A DNA stretch of 64,000 nucleotides, taken from Streptomyces sp. SA15. GTDB taxonomy: Bacteria; Actinomycetota; Actinomycetes; Streptomycetales; Streptomycetaceae. The stretch is from assembly GCF_002291145.1 (NCBI RefSeq), contig NZ_NTGE01000111.1, forward strand, positions 62,001 to 126,000. The letters run 5' to 3'. Shown here in pieces: positions 16,193 to 23,947 of the stretch; position 1 is the first letter of the stretch, and each line of letters begins with the position of its first letter. The position numbers and the translations under genes were made by a program. Below the pieces are notes generated by a model. It was given only the letters and a program-made list of their open reading frames with translations. It was not told the DNA's origin and searched no databases.

Positions 16193-17776
16193 GTGTTCGA
16201 GACGATCGCCGACTTCTTCGGCGGACTCAGTGACGGGCAGATGTGGGCGGGTGCCCTGGTGTGTGCCCTCTGCGCGAGCACCGTCGCTTTCTGGCTGGAC
16301 CGGTACCAAGGGGTGCGGCGCATCAGCTGGAGCGAGGTCTACAACGGGCCCATCAACAAGCACATCAACCACCAGCCGCCGCCCGGCATGTGGGAGATCC
16401 ACTGGCAGGGCCGCCAGATCAGCGAAGGCAGTCTGGTCATGCTGGAGGTGCGCAACTCCGGTGTGCAGACGCTGGAACCCGAGCACTTCGTCAACCCTCT
16501 CACCTTCACCTTCACGGGCAAGAAGGTCGTGCACTTCAAGGTGCGGGACGCCAACGAGCCGCTGGAGGTGACCCTGCGTCCACAGGTACCCGCGCCTGCC
16601 GCCCCCGAGCCGGCCGACGGTATCGGCCCCGGTGTGAGACTGGCCCCGGTCCCGGCAGCGAGCCGGCAGGCCGACACGATCACCCTGCCGGTCTTCCCCC
16701 TCAACCGGCGCGAGCGCTTCCGGCTGCTGGTGCTGCTGGAGGACGACGGGGCCGGCTCCTCGGCGAAGCCGCCCAAGATCACCTCGGGCGGGAAGCTGAA
16801 GGGCGGCCGGATCAAGAAGACCGCCGGGCGGGCCAGACGCCGGTGGGCCACCGCCATCGTCGTGACGCTCGTCGCGGCCCTGAGCGTCGGCGCCGGCGTC
16901 TACGCGAACAACGAGAGTCTCCGGCTGGACGCGAACTGCTCCCAGGTCCGCCGCCTCACGCTGACGGGCTCGACCGCCTTCTCGCCCCTCGCCCACGAGG
17001 TCAAGGAGGCGTACGAGGAGCAGTGCCCCGACACCGACGTGGTGCTGGAGGCGACCGGTAGCCAGGAGGGGCTGGAGGAACTGCGGGCGAACCCGGCCGC
17101 GGAGACCATCGCCATGGTGGACACCGTGGCCGGACAGGAACCGGAGAAGGGCCTCGACGCCCACACCGTCGGTGTGATCGTCTTCGCCGTGGTGGCCAAC
17201 CAGTCCCTCGCACAGGACCTGGGCCCCGGCCAGTCGCTCTGGGACCTGGGACTGAGCCAGAACCAGCTCAGGCAGATCTTCACCGAGGGCGGCTTCCGCG
17301 ACGACGACGGACGCATGGCCACAACGCCCGTGGCGGTGGTCCGCGCCGACGGGTCGGGCACCCGGAACGCCTTCGAGGAGCGAGTGACCGGCGGGCAGGG
17401 CACCCCGCCCGCGCCCCGGTGCACCGCCGGCTCGACGGGAGTCTGTTCCGTGGGCTCCACGATGGAACTGCTCGACTACGTGAACCGGACCAAGAACGCC
17501 ATCGGGTACGCGGAGGCCAACGCCCTGCCCTTCTTCCCCAACGTGCGGACCGTGCCGATCAACGGCACTCCCCCGACCAAGGAGAGCGTCCTCGACGGCG
17601 ACTACCCCTTCTGGGCCTCCGAGGTCCTCTACACCCGTGAGGGCGCGTCCGGACTGACCCGCGACTTCCTCGACTTCCTGCGCAGCCGGGGAGTGTCGAA
17701 GCTGCTGGAGGGCCAGGGCTTCCTCCCGTGCCGGGAGCTGAGGGACTCCAAGGACGAGGAGATGAGGTGCGCCTAG
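16193..17776 (+). CDS. Membrane protein with C-terminal PstS-like substrate-binding domain
   Basis: A 527-aa protein. A membrane helix near 17-35 precedes a cytoplasmic or beta-rich module (about 40-190) and a basic linker (KGGRIKKTAGRARRR). A second helix lies at about 222-240. A type-2 periplasmic-binding fold follows (about 255-515), with a PstS-like entrance LTLTGSTAFSPLAHEV and RADGSGTRNAFEER. It resembles a phosphate-type binding protein built as a membrane receptor rather than a transporter subunit, and no permease is adjacent. Start is GTG 16193. It sits between restriction-system debris and nur, suggesting an acquired gene. Confidence 0.75.
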   Translation: MFETIADFFGGLSDGQMWAGALVCALCASTVAFWLDRYQGVRRISWSEVYNGPINKHINHQPPPGMWEIHWQGRQISEGSLVMLEVRNSGVQTLEPEHFVNPLTFTFTGKKVVHFKVRDANEPLEVTLRPQVPAPAAPEPADGIGPGVRLAPVPAASRQADTITLPVFPLNRRERFRLLVLLEDDGAGSSAKPPKITSGGKLKGGRIKKTAGRARRRWATAIVVTLVAALSVGAGVYANNESLRLDANCSQVRRLTLTGSTAFSPLAHEVKEAYEEQCPDTDVVLEATGSQEGLEELRANPAAETIAMVDTVAGQEPEKGLDAHTVGVIVFAVVANQSLAQDLGPGQSLWDLGLSQNQLRQIFTEGGFRDDDGRMATTPVAVVRADGSGTRNAFEERVTGGQGTPPAPRCTAGSTGVCSVGSTMELLDYVNRTKNAIGYAEANALPFFPNVRTVPINGTPPTKESVLDGDYPFWASEVLYTREGASGLTRDFLDFLRSRGVSKLLEGQGFLPCRELRDSKDEEMRCA

Positions 17777-17785
17777 ACTTGCATC

Positions 17786-18295
17786 GTGGTGAGCACCGAC
17801 TGGAAGAGTGACCTCAGGCAGCGCGGCTACCGGCTGACGCCGCAGCGGCAACTCGTGCTCGAAGCCGTGGACACCCTGGAACACGCGACCCCCGACGCCA
17901 TTCTCGTGGAAGTGCGGAAGACGGCGTCGGGGATCAACATCTCCACGGTCTACCGGACCCTGGAGCTCCTGGAGGAGCTCGGGCTGGTCAGCCACGCGCA
18001 CCTGGGGCACGGAGCGCCGACGTACCACCTCGCGGACCGGCACCACCACATCCACCTCGTCTGCCGTGACTGCACGAACGTCATCGAGGCGGATCTGAGC
18101 GTGGCCGCCGAGTTCACCGCCAAGCTGCGGGCCGAGTTCGGCTTCGACACGGACATGAAGCACTTCGCGATCTTCGGCCGGTGCAAGGACTGCTCTCTGA
18201 AGACCTCAGCGGTGCAGTCCTCAACGGTGCAGCCCTCAACCGTGAAGCCCTCAACGGTGAATGCTTCAACAAAGACTTCAACTACCGAGTCGTAG
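17786..18295 (+). CDS. nur: Nur, nickel-responsive Fur-family repressor
   Basis: A 169-aa Fur-family regulator nearly identical in motif to S. coelicolor Nur, from MVSTDWKSDLRQRGYRLTPQ to the metal-binding HHHIHLVCRDC and CKDC. Nur-Ni represses nickel uptake genes and iron superoxide dismutase sodF. TAGACT (17774-17779) lies seven bases before GTG 17786, implying a leaderless transcript whose -10 overlaps the previous stop. The C-terminus carries an extra ~28 residues from a tandem 15-bp repeat (SSTVQPSTVKPSTVNAS). The nickel-binding DUF4242 protein is encoded 37 kb away. Confidence 0.9.
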   Translation: MVSTDWKSDLRQRGYRLTPQRQLVLEAVDTLEHATPDAILVEVRKTASGINISTVYRTLELLEELGLVSHAHLGHGAPTYHLADRHHHIHLVCRDCTNVIEADLSVAAEFTAKLRAEFGFDTDMKHFAIFGRCKDCSLKTSAVQSSTVQPSTVKPSTVNASTKTSTTES

Positions 18296-18305
18296 GCTTA
18301 GGCAT

Positions 18306-19271
18306 ATGAAAAGCCCCCTGCTGTCTCTGCCCGGCGCCGTCCCCGCCGAGGGCGTGGACGAAGGCGTCGCCGCCCACTACGGCGATCTCTTCCGCGAACA
18401 GCGCGCCCTCGCCGACGGGAGCGGTTTCGTCGACCTCTCGCACCGCGGAGTCGTCACCGTCTCCGGCGAGGACCGGCTGAGCTGGTTGCATCTGCTGCTC
18501 ACCCAGCACGTCAGCGAGCTGCCGACGGGGCAGGCCACCGAGGCGCTGGTCCTCTCCGCGCACGGCCACATCGAGCACGCCCTGTACCTGGTGGACGACG
18601 GCTCGACGGTCTGGGCGCACGTCGAGCCCGGCACCCAGGAGGCGCTGATCGCGTACCTGGAGTCGATGAAGTTCTTCTACCGCGTCGAGGTCGCCGACCG
18701 GACGGACGACTTCGCCCTCGTGCACCTGCCGGCCGGTTCGATCGCCGAGGTGCCGCAGGGCGTCGTCGTCCGCGAGACGCCGTACGGCCGTGATCTCTTC
18801 CTCCCCCGCGCGGAACTGGAGTCGTACGCCGAGAAGGCGGGCCCCGCGGCCGGAATCCTGGCCTACGAGGCCCTGCGCGTCGAGCACCACCGCCCGCGCC
18901 TCGGCTTCGAGACCGACCACCGCACCATCCCGCACGAGCTGGGCTGGATCAGCACGGCGGTCCACCTCCAGAAGGGCTGCTACCGCGGCCAGGAGACGGT
19001 CGCCCGCGTGCAGAACCTCGGCAAGCCCCCGCGCCGCCTGGTCTTCCTCCACCTCGACGGAAGCGAGGTCCACCTGCCGACGCCCGGCACCGAGATCCGC
19101 CTCGCGGACGAGGGCCCCGACGGCCGCAAGATCGGCTTCATCACCACGTCCGTACGGCACCACGAGCTCGGCCCGGTCGCGCTCGCGCTGGTGAAGCGGA
19201 ACGTGCCGGTGGACGCGAGGCTCCTGGCCGGAGAGACAGCGGCCGCGCAGGAAGTGGTCGTCGAGCCGTAG
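18306..19271 (+). CDS. ygfZ: YgfZ/GcvT-like folate-binding protein
   Basis: A 321-aa tetrahydrofolate-binding protein of the YgfZ family, which supports maintenance of certain Fe-S enzymes. The signature KGCYRGQE spans 223-230 with the conserved Cys225. An aminomethyltransferase-like N-terminal domain and a small C-terminal barrel are present. TAGGCT ends about seven bases before ATG 18306 and no ribosome-binding site is visible, so translation may be leaderless. Confidence 0.92.
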   Translation: MKSPLLSLPGAVPAEGVDEGVAAHYGDLFREQRALADGSGFVDLSHRGVVTVSGEDRLSWLHLLLTQHVSELPTGQATEALVLSAHGHIEHALYLVDDGSTVWAHVEPGTQEALIAYLESMKFFYRVEVADRTDDFALVHLPAGSIAEVPQGVVVRETPYGRDLFLPRAELESYAEKAGPAAGILAYEALRVEHHRPRLGFETDHRTIPHELGWISTAVHLQKGCYRGQETVARVQNLGKPPRRLVFLHLDGSEVHLPTPGTEIRLADEGPDGRKIGFITTSVRHHELGPVALALVKRNVPVDARLLAGETAAAQEVVVEP

Positions 19272-19400
19272 TCGTGCGACTGCGGCTCCGCTCCGTCGTG
19301 GCTGGTCGCTCCCCCACTCTCGGCTTCGCTCGAGCGGGGGGACCCCCATCGCGGCGGAGCCGCATATCGATACAGCCCCGCGCCCCTGGGGAACTGCACA
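19272..19400. repeat. Streptomyces intergenic repeat, interrupted copy
   Basis: An inverted-repeat intergenic family containing CTCCGTCGTGGCTGGTCGC and CGGCGGAGCCGCATATCGA, followed by ACAGCCCCGCGCCCCTGGGG. A related copy in opposite orientation lies at 39722-39800. This copy is split by a second common hairpin (CCCCCACTCTCGG...GAGCGGGGGG, about 19312-19349). It probably acts as a transcription terminator between convergent ygfZ and dtd. Confidence 0.55.
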
Positions 19401-19411
19401 CCCTCGGCTTT

Positions 19412-19837
19412 CTAGATCTCCAGCAGTACGGTGAACGGGCCGTCGTTCGTCAGAGACACCCGCATCCGGGCGCCGAACCGGCCCGTCGCCACCGTCGCGC
19501 CCAGCGCGCGCAGTTGGGCGACCACCTCGTCCACGAGCGGTTCGGCGACATCGCCGGGGGCGGCCGCGTTCCAGGTGGGGCGGCGGCCCTTGCGGGCGTC
19601 GCCGTAGAGGGTGAACTGGCTGATGACGAGGAGGGGTGCGTCGATGTCGCTGCACGACTTCTCGTCGGCCAGCATGCGGATCGACCACAGCTTGCGGGCG
19701 AGTTGGGCCGCCTTCTCCTTCGTGTCCTCATGGGTGACCCCGACGAGGACGCACAGCCCCTCGCCCTCGATCGCCCCGACCGTCTCGCCGTCCACGACGA
19801 CGCTCGCGCCGTCCACCCTCTGCACCACTGCACGCAT
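19412..19837 (-). CDS. dtd: D-aminoacyl-tRNA deacylase
   Basis: A 141-aa enzyme that hydrolyses D-aminoacyl-tRNA and glycyl-tRNA-Ala, a proofreading role. Both family motifs are present: SQFTLYGD and the cis-Gly-Pro motif NDGPFT. The protein starts MRAVVQRV, the canonical N-terminus, at ATG 19837 rather than an in-frame ATG three codons upstream. Length is normal for the family. It converges with ygfZ. Confidence 0.95.
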   Translation of the reverse strand: MRAVVQRVDGASVVVDGETVGAIEGEGLCVLVGVTHEDTKEKAAQLARKLWSIRMLADEKSCSDIDAPLLVISQFTLYGDARKGRRPTWNAAAPGDVAEPLVDEVVAQLRALGATVATGRFGARMRVSLTNDGPFTVLLEI

Positions 19838-19996
19838 GCGGTCCATGATGCCGTGCGGAGGAGAAGCGCCCGTAAGGGGATTCTTTTTTATTCCTTACCC
19901 GCCCATCTGGGGCGGATCGGGGGCACTCGTTCACATAGCGGCCACTTGGGGTGGCACCATGCTTCCACACGCCGGTCGAGGGGACGGTTGAGGCAC

Positions 19997-20584
19997 ATGA
20001 GCACACCGAGTACCGGGTGGCTGGGCACACAGCGGCCACCCGTGCAGAGAACGGACAGCCCCGTGCTGCCCGGTGACCCGCCCGAGCACGACCTGGCCGT
20101 GCTGAGCCTTCCCGAGCTGCGCGTCCTGCGGCGGGACGCCCAGCGCGACGAGGCCGACCTGAGCTATGTACGGCGGCTGCTGCAGGGCCGTATCGACATC
20201 CTGCGGGCCGAGCTGGCGCGGCGGTGCCCGACGTCGACGTCGGTCGTGACCACGGGCGAGCCGTCCGTGGTGGAGCGGCTGCCGGAGATCCTGACGGACG
20301 CCCCGGCCCGGCAGCGCTCCTCGGCCCGCCATGTGACGCTGGGCGTCCCGCAGAGCGAGGAGTCCCGGCGGCTGGCGGCGGACATGCTCGCCGAGGTCGA
20401 GCTGTCGGACCTGGACGCGCGGACGGACCTGGAGCTGAACACCGCGATGGGGCGGCTCGTGCGGTACGAGCAGCAACTGTCCCGGCGCCGGCAGCGGCTG
20501 CAGCGCACGGCCGACGACTGCAGCGCGGAGATCGCCCGCCGGTACCGCGAGGGGGAGGCACAGGTCGACGACCTGCTCACGTGA
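19997..20584 (+). CDS. rsiG: RsiG, c-di-GMP-dependent anti-sigma factor for WhiG
   Basis: A 195-aa helical-hairpin protein. Both copies of the defining motif EX3SX2RX3QX3D are present: E52/S56/R59/Q63/D67 (EADLSYVRRLLQGRID) and E158/S162/R165/Q169/D173 (EQQLSRRRQRLQRTAD). In S. venezuelae, RsiG loaded with two c-di-GMP molecules sequesters sigma-WhiG and delays sporulation. ATG 19997 gives the conserved N-terminus. It stands alone, divergent from dtd. Confidence 0.93.
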   Translation: MSTPSTGWLGTQRPPVQRTDSPVLPGDPPEHDLAVLSLPELRVLRRDAQRDEADLSYVRRLLQGRIDILRAELARRCPTSTSVVTTGEPSVVERLPEILTDAPARQRSSARHVTLGVPQSEESRRLAADMLAEVELSDLDARTDLELNTAMGRLVRYEQQLSRRRQRLQRTADDCSAEIARRYREGEAQVDDLLT

Positions 20585-20694
20585 GGTGGGTGCGGGTGCG
20601 TTGGGGGCAGGGACGCAGTCCCCGCCGGGGTCTGGGACGGAGCCCCAGGAGGAGGGTCACTTCTCGGCTGACCGAGTCGGGTGGTGGGTGAGCA

Positions 20695-20790
20695 TAGGCC
20701 GGGGGTCCAGGGCGGAGCCCCCTGGCGGGGTCGAAGGGGCGGACCCCCTGGGGATGGGACGGGTAGGGGCGGCGGGGGCGAGGAAATCCC
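20695..20790. repeat. GC-rich intergenic hairpin repeat
   Basis: GGGGGTCCAGGGCGGAGCCC followed by CCTGGC, and a second GGGGCGGACCCCCTGGGG, form overlapping stems of the GC-rich family common between Streptomyces genes. It lies between rsiG and the acetyltransferase gene and is probably a terminator. I see nothing else in 20585-20825. Confidence 0.45.
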
Positions 20791-20825
20791 GCGACACCTC
20801 CCCGCCGCACACCTACCGTGACCCC

Positions 20826-22088
20826 ATGACCCACCCTCCGCACCCCGACATCGACGTCCGCCCCATCACCGAGGACGAACTCCCGGACTGGCTGCGCGCG
20901 GTGAACACCGGCTTCCTGCGCGAACCCACCCCCTCCGAAGCGGAACTCGAAGCCCGCCGCCCCCAGTTCACCCCCGGCCGCTACCTCGGCGCCTTCGACG
21001 GCGCCCGCTGTGTAGCGACCTTCAAGTCCTTCGCCCAGGAGCTCACCGCCGTCGGCGGCGCGACTGTCCCCGCCGACGCCATCTCCGCCGTCACCGTCAC
21101 CGCCACCCACCGCCGCCGCGGCCTGCTGACCCGCATGATGGCGCAGGACCTGGCGGCCGCGAAGGACCGAGGGGACGTCGTCGCGACCCTGATCGCCGCC
21201 GAGTACCCGATCTACGGCCGCTACGGCTTCGGCCCCGCCACCTGGATGACCGAGTGGACGATCGACGTCCCGCGCACCGGACTCGACCCCCGCCGCTCCG
21301 GCGCCCCGGACGACGGCGGCCGTATCGAGCTGGTGGACGGCGAGGACGTCCGCAAACTCGGCCCCGAACTGCACGAGCGGGTGCGCCGCGCCCAGCCGGG
21401 GGCGGTGAGCCGCGACGACCTGTGGTGGCGGCTCAACACCGGTGCCGTACGGTTCGACCCGTCGTGGACCGAGCCGCACTACGCGGTGTACCGCTCGGCG
21501 GGCGGCGAGGTCGAGGCTCTGGCCGCGTACAAGTCGGACGACAACTGGCACGACAAGCAGCCGCACAACACGGCGACCGTGCACTGGCTGATCGCGTCGA
21601 CCCCGGCCGCCGAACGCGCCCTGTGGCACCACCTCTGCTCGATCGACTGGATCACGCAGGTGAAGAGCGGCTGGCGCTCCCCCGACGACCTGCTCCCGTT
21701 CTTCCTGCCGAACCCGCGCGCGGCCAGGATCACCACGCAGGCGGACTGGCTGTGGGTGCGGATCCTGGACGTCGTACGGGCGCTGGAGGCACGGACGTAC
21801 GCGGGGGAGGGCCGGCTTGTGCTGGAGGTGAACGACCCGGACGGGTTCACGGGCGGGCGCTACGAGCTGAACGCGTCGGAGCGGGACGGCGGGTCCTGCA
21901 CGCCGACGACGGCCGACGCCGACCTCACCCTCGACGTGGGCGACCTGGCGGCGCTCTGGCTCGGTGACGAGTCGGCGGAGCGGCTGGTGGCGCTCGGGCG
22001 GGTCCGGGAAGAACGAGCGGGCGCCGGCCGGGTGACCGACGCCCTGCTGCGTACGTCCAGGCGACCTTGGTGCCCGGACATGTTCTGA
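20826..22088 (+). CDS. Eis-like GNAT acetyltransferase
   Basis: A 420-aa protein with the three-part architecture of Eis. An N-terminal GNAT domain carries the acetyl-CoA loop VTATHRRRGLLTRMM (about 95-110). A second, degenerate GNAT-like domain spans about 160-300. A C-terminal sterol-carrier-like domain (about 305-420) ends in a conserved terminal Phe, which in Eis supplies the catalytic carboxylate. Eis enzymes acetylate multiple amines of aminoglycosides and peptides; the substrate here is unknown. Confidence 0.88.
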   Translation: MTHPPHPDIDVRPITEDELPDWLRAVNTGFLREPTPSEAELEARRPQFTPGRYLGAFDGARCVATFKSFAQELTAVGGATVPADAISAVTVTATHRRRGLLTRMMAQDLAAAKDRGDVVATLIAAEYPIYGRYGFGPATWMTEWTIDVPRTGLDPRRSGAPDDGGRIELVDGEDVRKLGPELHERVRRAQPGAVSRDDLWWRLNTGAVRFDPSWTEPHYAVYRSAGGEVEALAAYKSDDNWHDKQPHNTATVHWLIASTPAAERALWHHLCSIDWITQVKSGWRSPDDLLPFFLPNPRAARITTQADWLWVRILDVVRALEARTYAGEGRLVLEVNDPDGFTGGRYELNASERDGGSCTPTTADADLTLDVGDLAALWLGDESAERLVALGRVREERAGAGRVTDALLRTSRRPWCPDMF

Positions 22089-22145
22089 GACTCCTTCCTG
22101 CGGGCGACTGTGGACTGTGCTGCTGCTCTGCATCCGTAGCGAGCT

Positions 22146-22257
22146 GTTCAGTTGTGGCTGTGCATTCAGTTGTGGCTGTGCTGGGGTGCTGACCGTGTTC
22201 AGTTGTGTCTGTGCGGACCGACCGGGCTCCCGGCTCCCCTCCGGAAGGGAGCCCGGT
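22146..22257. terminator. 17-bp repeats and bidirectional terminator between Eis-like gene and small membrane gene
   Basis: TTCAGTTGTGGCTGTGC occurs at about 22147 and 22165, with a one-mismatch copy near 22199. These lead into a perfect 11-bp hairpin ACCGGGCTCCC (22221-22231) / GGGAGCCCGGT (22247-22257) that ends against the stop codon of the convergent small membrane gene. The hairpin probably terminates transcription from both sides; the repeats have no obvious role. Confidence 0.65.
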
Positions 22258-22442
22258 CAGCCGGACTGGGCGAGCAGCATCAGGAGGATGACCGCTCCGA
22301 GGCCGCCGATCGTGGCACTCTTGGCCTTGACGCCGACGGTCAGCGCGACGAGGCCGATGATGCCCATCGCGCCGAACTTCCACTGGACGAGCTGTTCGAA
22401 GGTGACGGCGAGGGCGGCTAGGGCGATGGCGATGAGCGGCAT
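22257..22442 (-). CDS. Small two-helix membrane protein (devE-side)
   Basis: A 61-aa protein (MPLIAIALAALAVTFEQLVQ...) with two hydrophobic helices around a short KFGAMG turn. It is a clear paralog of the 62-aa protein at 23574-23762, sharing FEQLVQWKFGA.GIIGLVALT.GVKAKS. Each is encoded divergently from a DevA-type GntR gene. Function is unknown; size and pairing suggest a regulated membrane partner. Confidence 0.8.
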   Translation of the reverse strand: MPLIAIALAALAVTFEQLVQWKFGAMGIIGLVALTVGVKAKSATIGGLGAVILLMLLAQSG

Positions 22443-22520
22443 GGCGGTCCCCCCTTCGGGACGGTGGTCCCTGTCGGTCGCCCAGCTGGCCAACCTTGCG
22501 GAAGTTTGACCACGTTGCTC

Positions 22521-22537
22521 AAGTTGGCGACCAACTT
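22521..22537. promoter_or_regulatory. Candidate DevE/DevA operator (AAGTTGG-CGA-CCAACTT)
   Basis: A perfect 7-bp inverted repeat AAGTTGG/CCAACTT with spacer CGA lies between the divergent small membrane gene and devE. The same core AGTTGG-N3-CCAACT occurs in the equivalent space upstream of devA, which makes it the best candidate operator for this GntR subfamily. Confidence 0.55.
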
Positions 22538-22623
22538 CACTGTACTTATCTCCGCTTGGAAGCGGCTCATAACCACCTTCCCTCGAACTGCCCAAAGATG
22601 GCGGGAAGTTGTAGTGTTTGGTC

Positions 22624-23538
22624 GTGGACCCGAAACACGCCGCCGTCAATGGACGGAAGAGGTCACAGCGGCCACACATGTCACATCGCGAGGTGGCCGA
22701 GGAGCTGCGTGCCCGGATCCGGTCCGGCGCGCTGCGACCAGGCCAGCGCATGCCCACGCAGGCCAGGCTGGCCGACGAGTTCGGGGTGGAGCGCGGCGTC
22801 GTACGGCAGGCGCTGTACATCCTGCAGTCGGAGCACCTGTTGACCAACGTTTCCAAGGGCAGCCCCGCGACCGTCGCCCCTGACCTGGGCCTCGGCGGGG
22901 TGCAGCCCGGGCCCGGAGGTCCGCCGCTGCCCACCATGGTGGCCCTCGCTCCCCGGATCGCGGACGCCTTCGCGGCCCCGCACGTCGAGATCGACGCCCT
23001 GTGTCTGACCTCGGTCTCCCTCACGCTCGCCATGGGCGAACCGCTGCGTCAGATCCACGCCGGGCGAACGAATCCGGCCAAGATCGACGTCCGGGTCCTG
23101 CTGCCGAGCCGGAACATCGACCTCGCCTTCCCGGTCCCGGTCGAGGGCCGGGGCGAGGACGACGACACCGTGCACGACCGCTGGCTGGCCCAGCGCAACG
23201 CCCAGGGCCAGGTACTCCGGCACAGCCTGCTGGCTCTGCGTGCCACGCACGGCATCGACGTGCGGGTCTCCTTCCGCGCCCTGCCGTTCACGCCACCGGT
23301 GAAGCTGTATCTGCTCAACGGCACGGAGACGCTCTTCGCGTACTACACACTGGGGCTGCGCGAGACGGAGATCGACCACGAGCGCCTGGAGATGTACGAC
23401 GCCGACGGCACGCAGTCGATGCTGTTCGATTTCATGCAGGGCGCGAGTCTGCGTGACACGACGTTCGTGGAGCAGTCGCACCTGTGGTTCAACGCACTGT
23501 GGGAGACGATCAGTTCGGAGTTGTTACTCACGACCTGA
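22624..23538 (+). CDS. devE: DevE, DevA-subfamily GntR regulator
   Basis: A 304-aa regulator. A GntR winged helix at about 20-85 (REVAEELRARIRSGALRPGQ) precedes the DevA-type effector domain (about 115-300) containing KLYLLNGTETLFAYY and a C-terminal FNALWETI. In S. coelicolor the devA paralog devE has its own role in development. Start GTG 22624 follows TAGTGT by a few bases, so it is probably leaderless. A TTA codon (23524-23526), four codons before the stop, makes it a candidate bldA target. It differs from the neighbouring devA in its N-terminal extension. Confidence 0.8.
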   Translation: MDPKHAAVNGRKRSQRPHMSHREVAEELRARIRSGALRPGQRMPTQARLADEFGVERGVVRQALYILQSEHLLTNVSKGSPATVAPDLGLGGVQPGPGGPPLPTMVALAPRIADAFAAPHVEIDALCLTSVSLTLAMGEPLRQIHAGRTNPAKIDVRVLLPSRNIDLAFPVPVEGRGEDDDTVHDRWLAQRNAQGQVLRHSLLALRATHGIDVRVSFRALPFTPPVKLYLLNGTETLFAYYTLGLRETEIDHERLEMYDADGTQSMLFDFMQGASLRDTTFVEQSHLWFNALWETISSELLLTT

Positions 23539-23573
23539 GGTCTCCCACGGTGTCCGACCAGGGCGTTCGTGAC

Positions 23574-23762
23574 TCATAGGGCGGGCCTCGCGACCAGCAG
23601 GGCGATCACGACCGCGCCGGCGGAGCTGACGGCCGGGCTCTTGGCCTTGATGCCGATGGTGAGCAGGAGCAGCCCGATGATGCCGGCGGCGCCGTACTTC
23701 CACTGGACGGTCTGCTCGATGCCGATGACGAAGACTGCGGAGAGGAGGGCGAGGACGGGCAC
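23574..23762 (-). CDS. Small two-helix membrane protein (devA-side)
   Basis: A 62-aa paralog of the protein at 22257-22442, with the same two helices and core IEQTVQWKYGAAGIIGLLLLTIGIKAKS. GTG 23762 is used. It is divergent from devA across a promoter region holding two overlapping palindromes. The duplication of 'small membrane gene plus GntR gene' as a block suggests the pair works together. Confidence 0.78.
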   Translation of the reverse strand: MPVLALLSAVFVIGIEQTVQWKYGAAGIIGLLLLTIGIKAKSPAVSSAGAVVIALLVARPAL

Positions 23763-23832
23763 GGTGTTTCCCCCTTCAGGCTTCCGGGGCGGACGGACGT
23801 GGGGGGTTGGGCGACAAGAAGGCAAAACTTTC

Positions 23833-23860
23833 GCCAACTCAATCAAGTTGGCTGCCAACT
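23833..23860. promoter_or_regulatory. Candidate DevA operator with overlapping palindromes
   Basis: AGTTGG-CTG-CCAACT (23846-23860) shares its right arm with a second palindrome GCCAACT-caatca-AGTTGGC (23833-23852). The core matches the site upstream of devE. It lies about 90 bp before devA. Confidence 0.55.
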
Positions 23861-23947
23861 CTGATTAGGTTGTCCCCACTTGGCACCTACTTATAAACAA
23901 GGTTCAAACAACTCCCGCCAGATGGAGCAGAGTTGTAGCGTTTGGTC

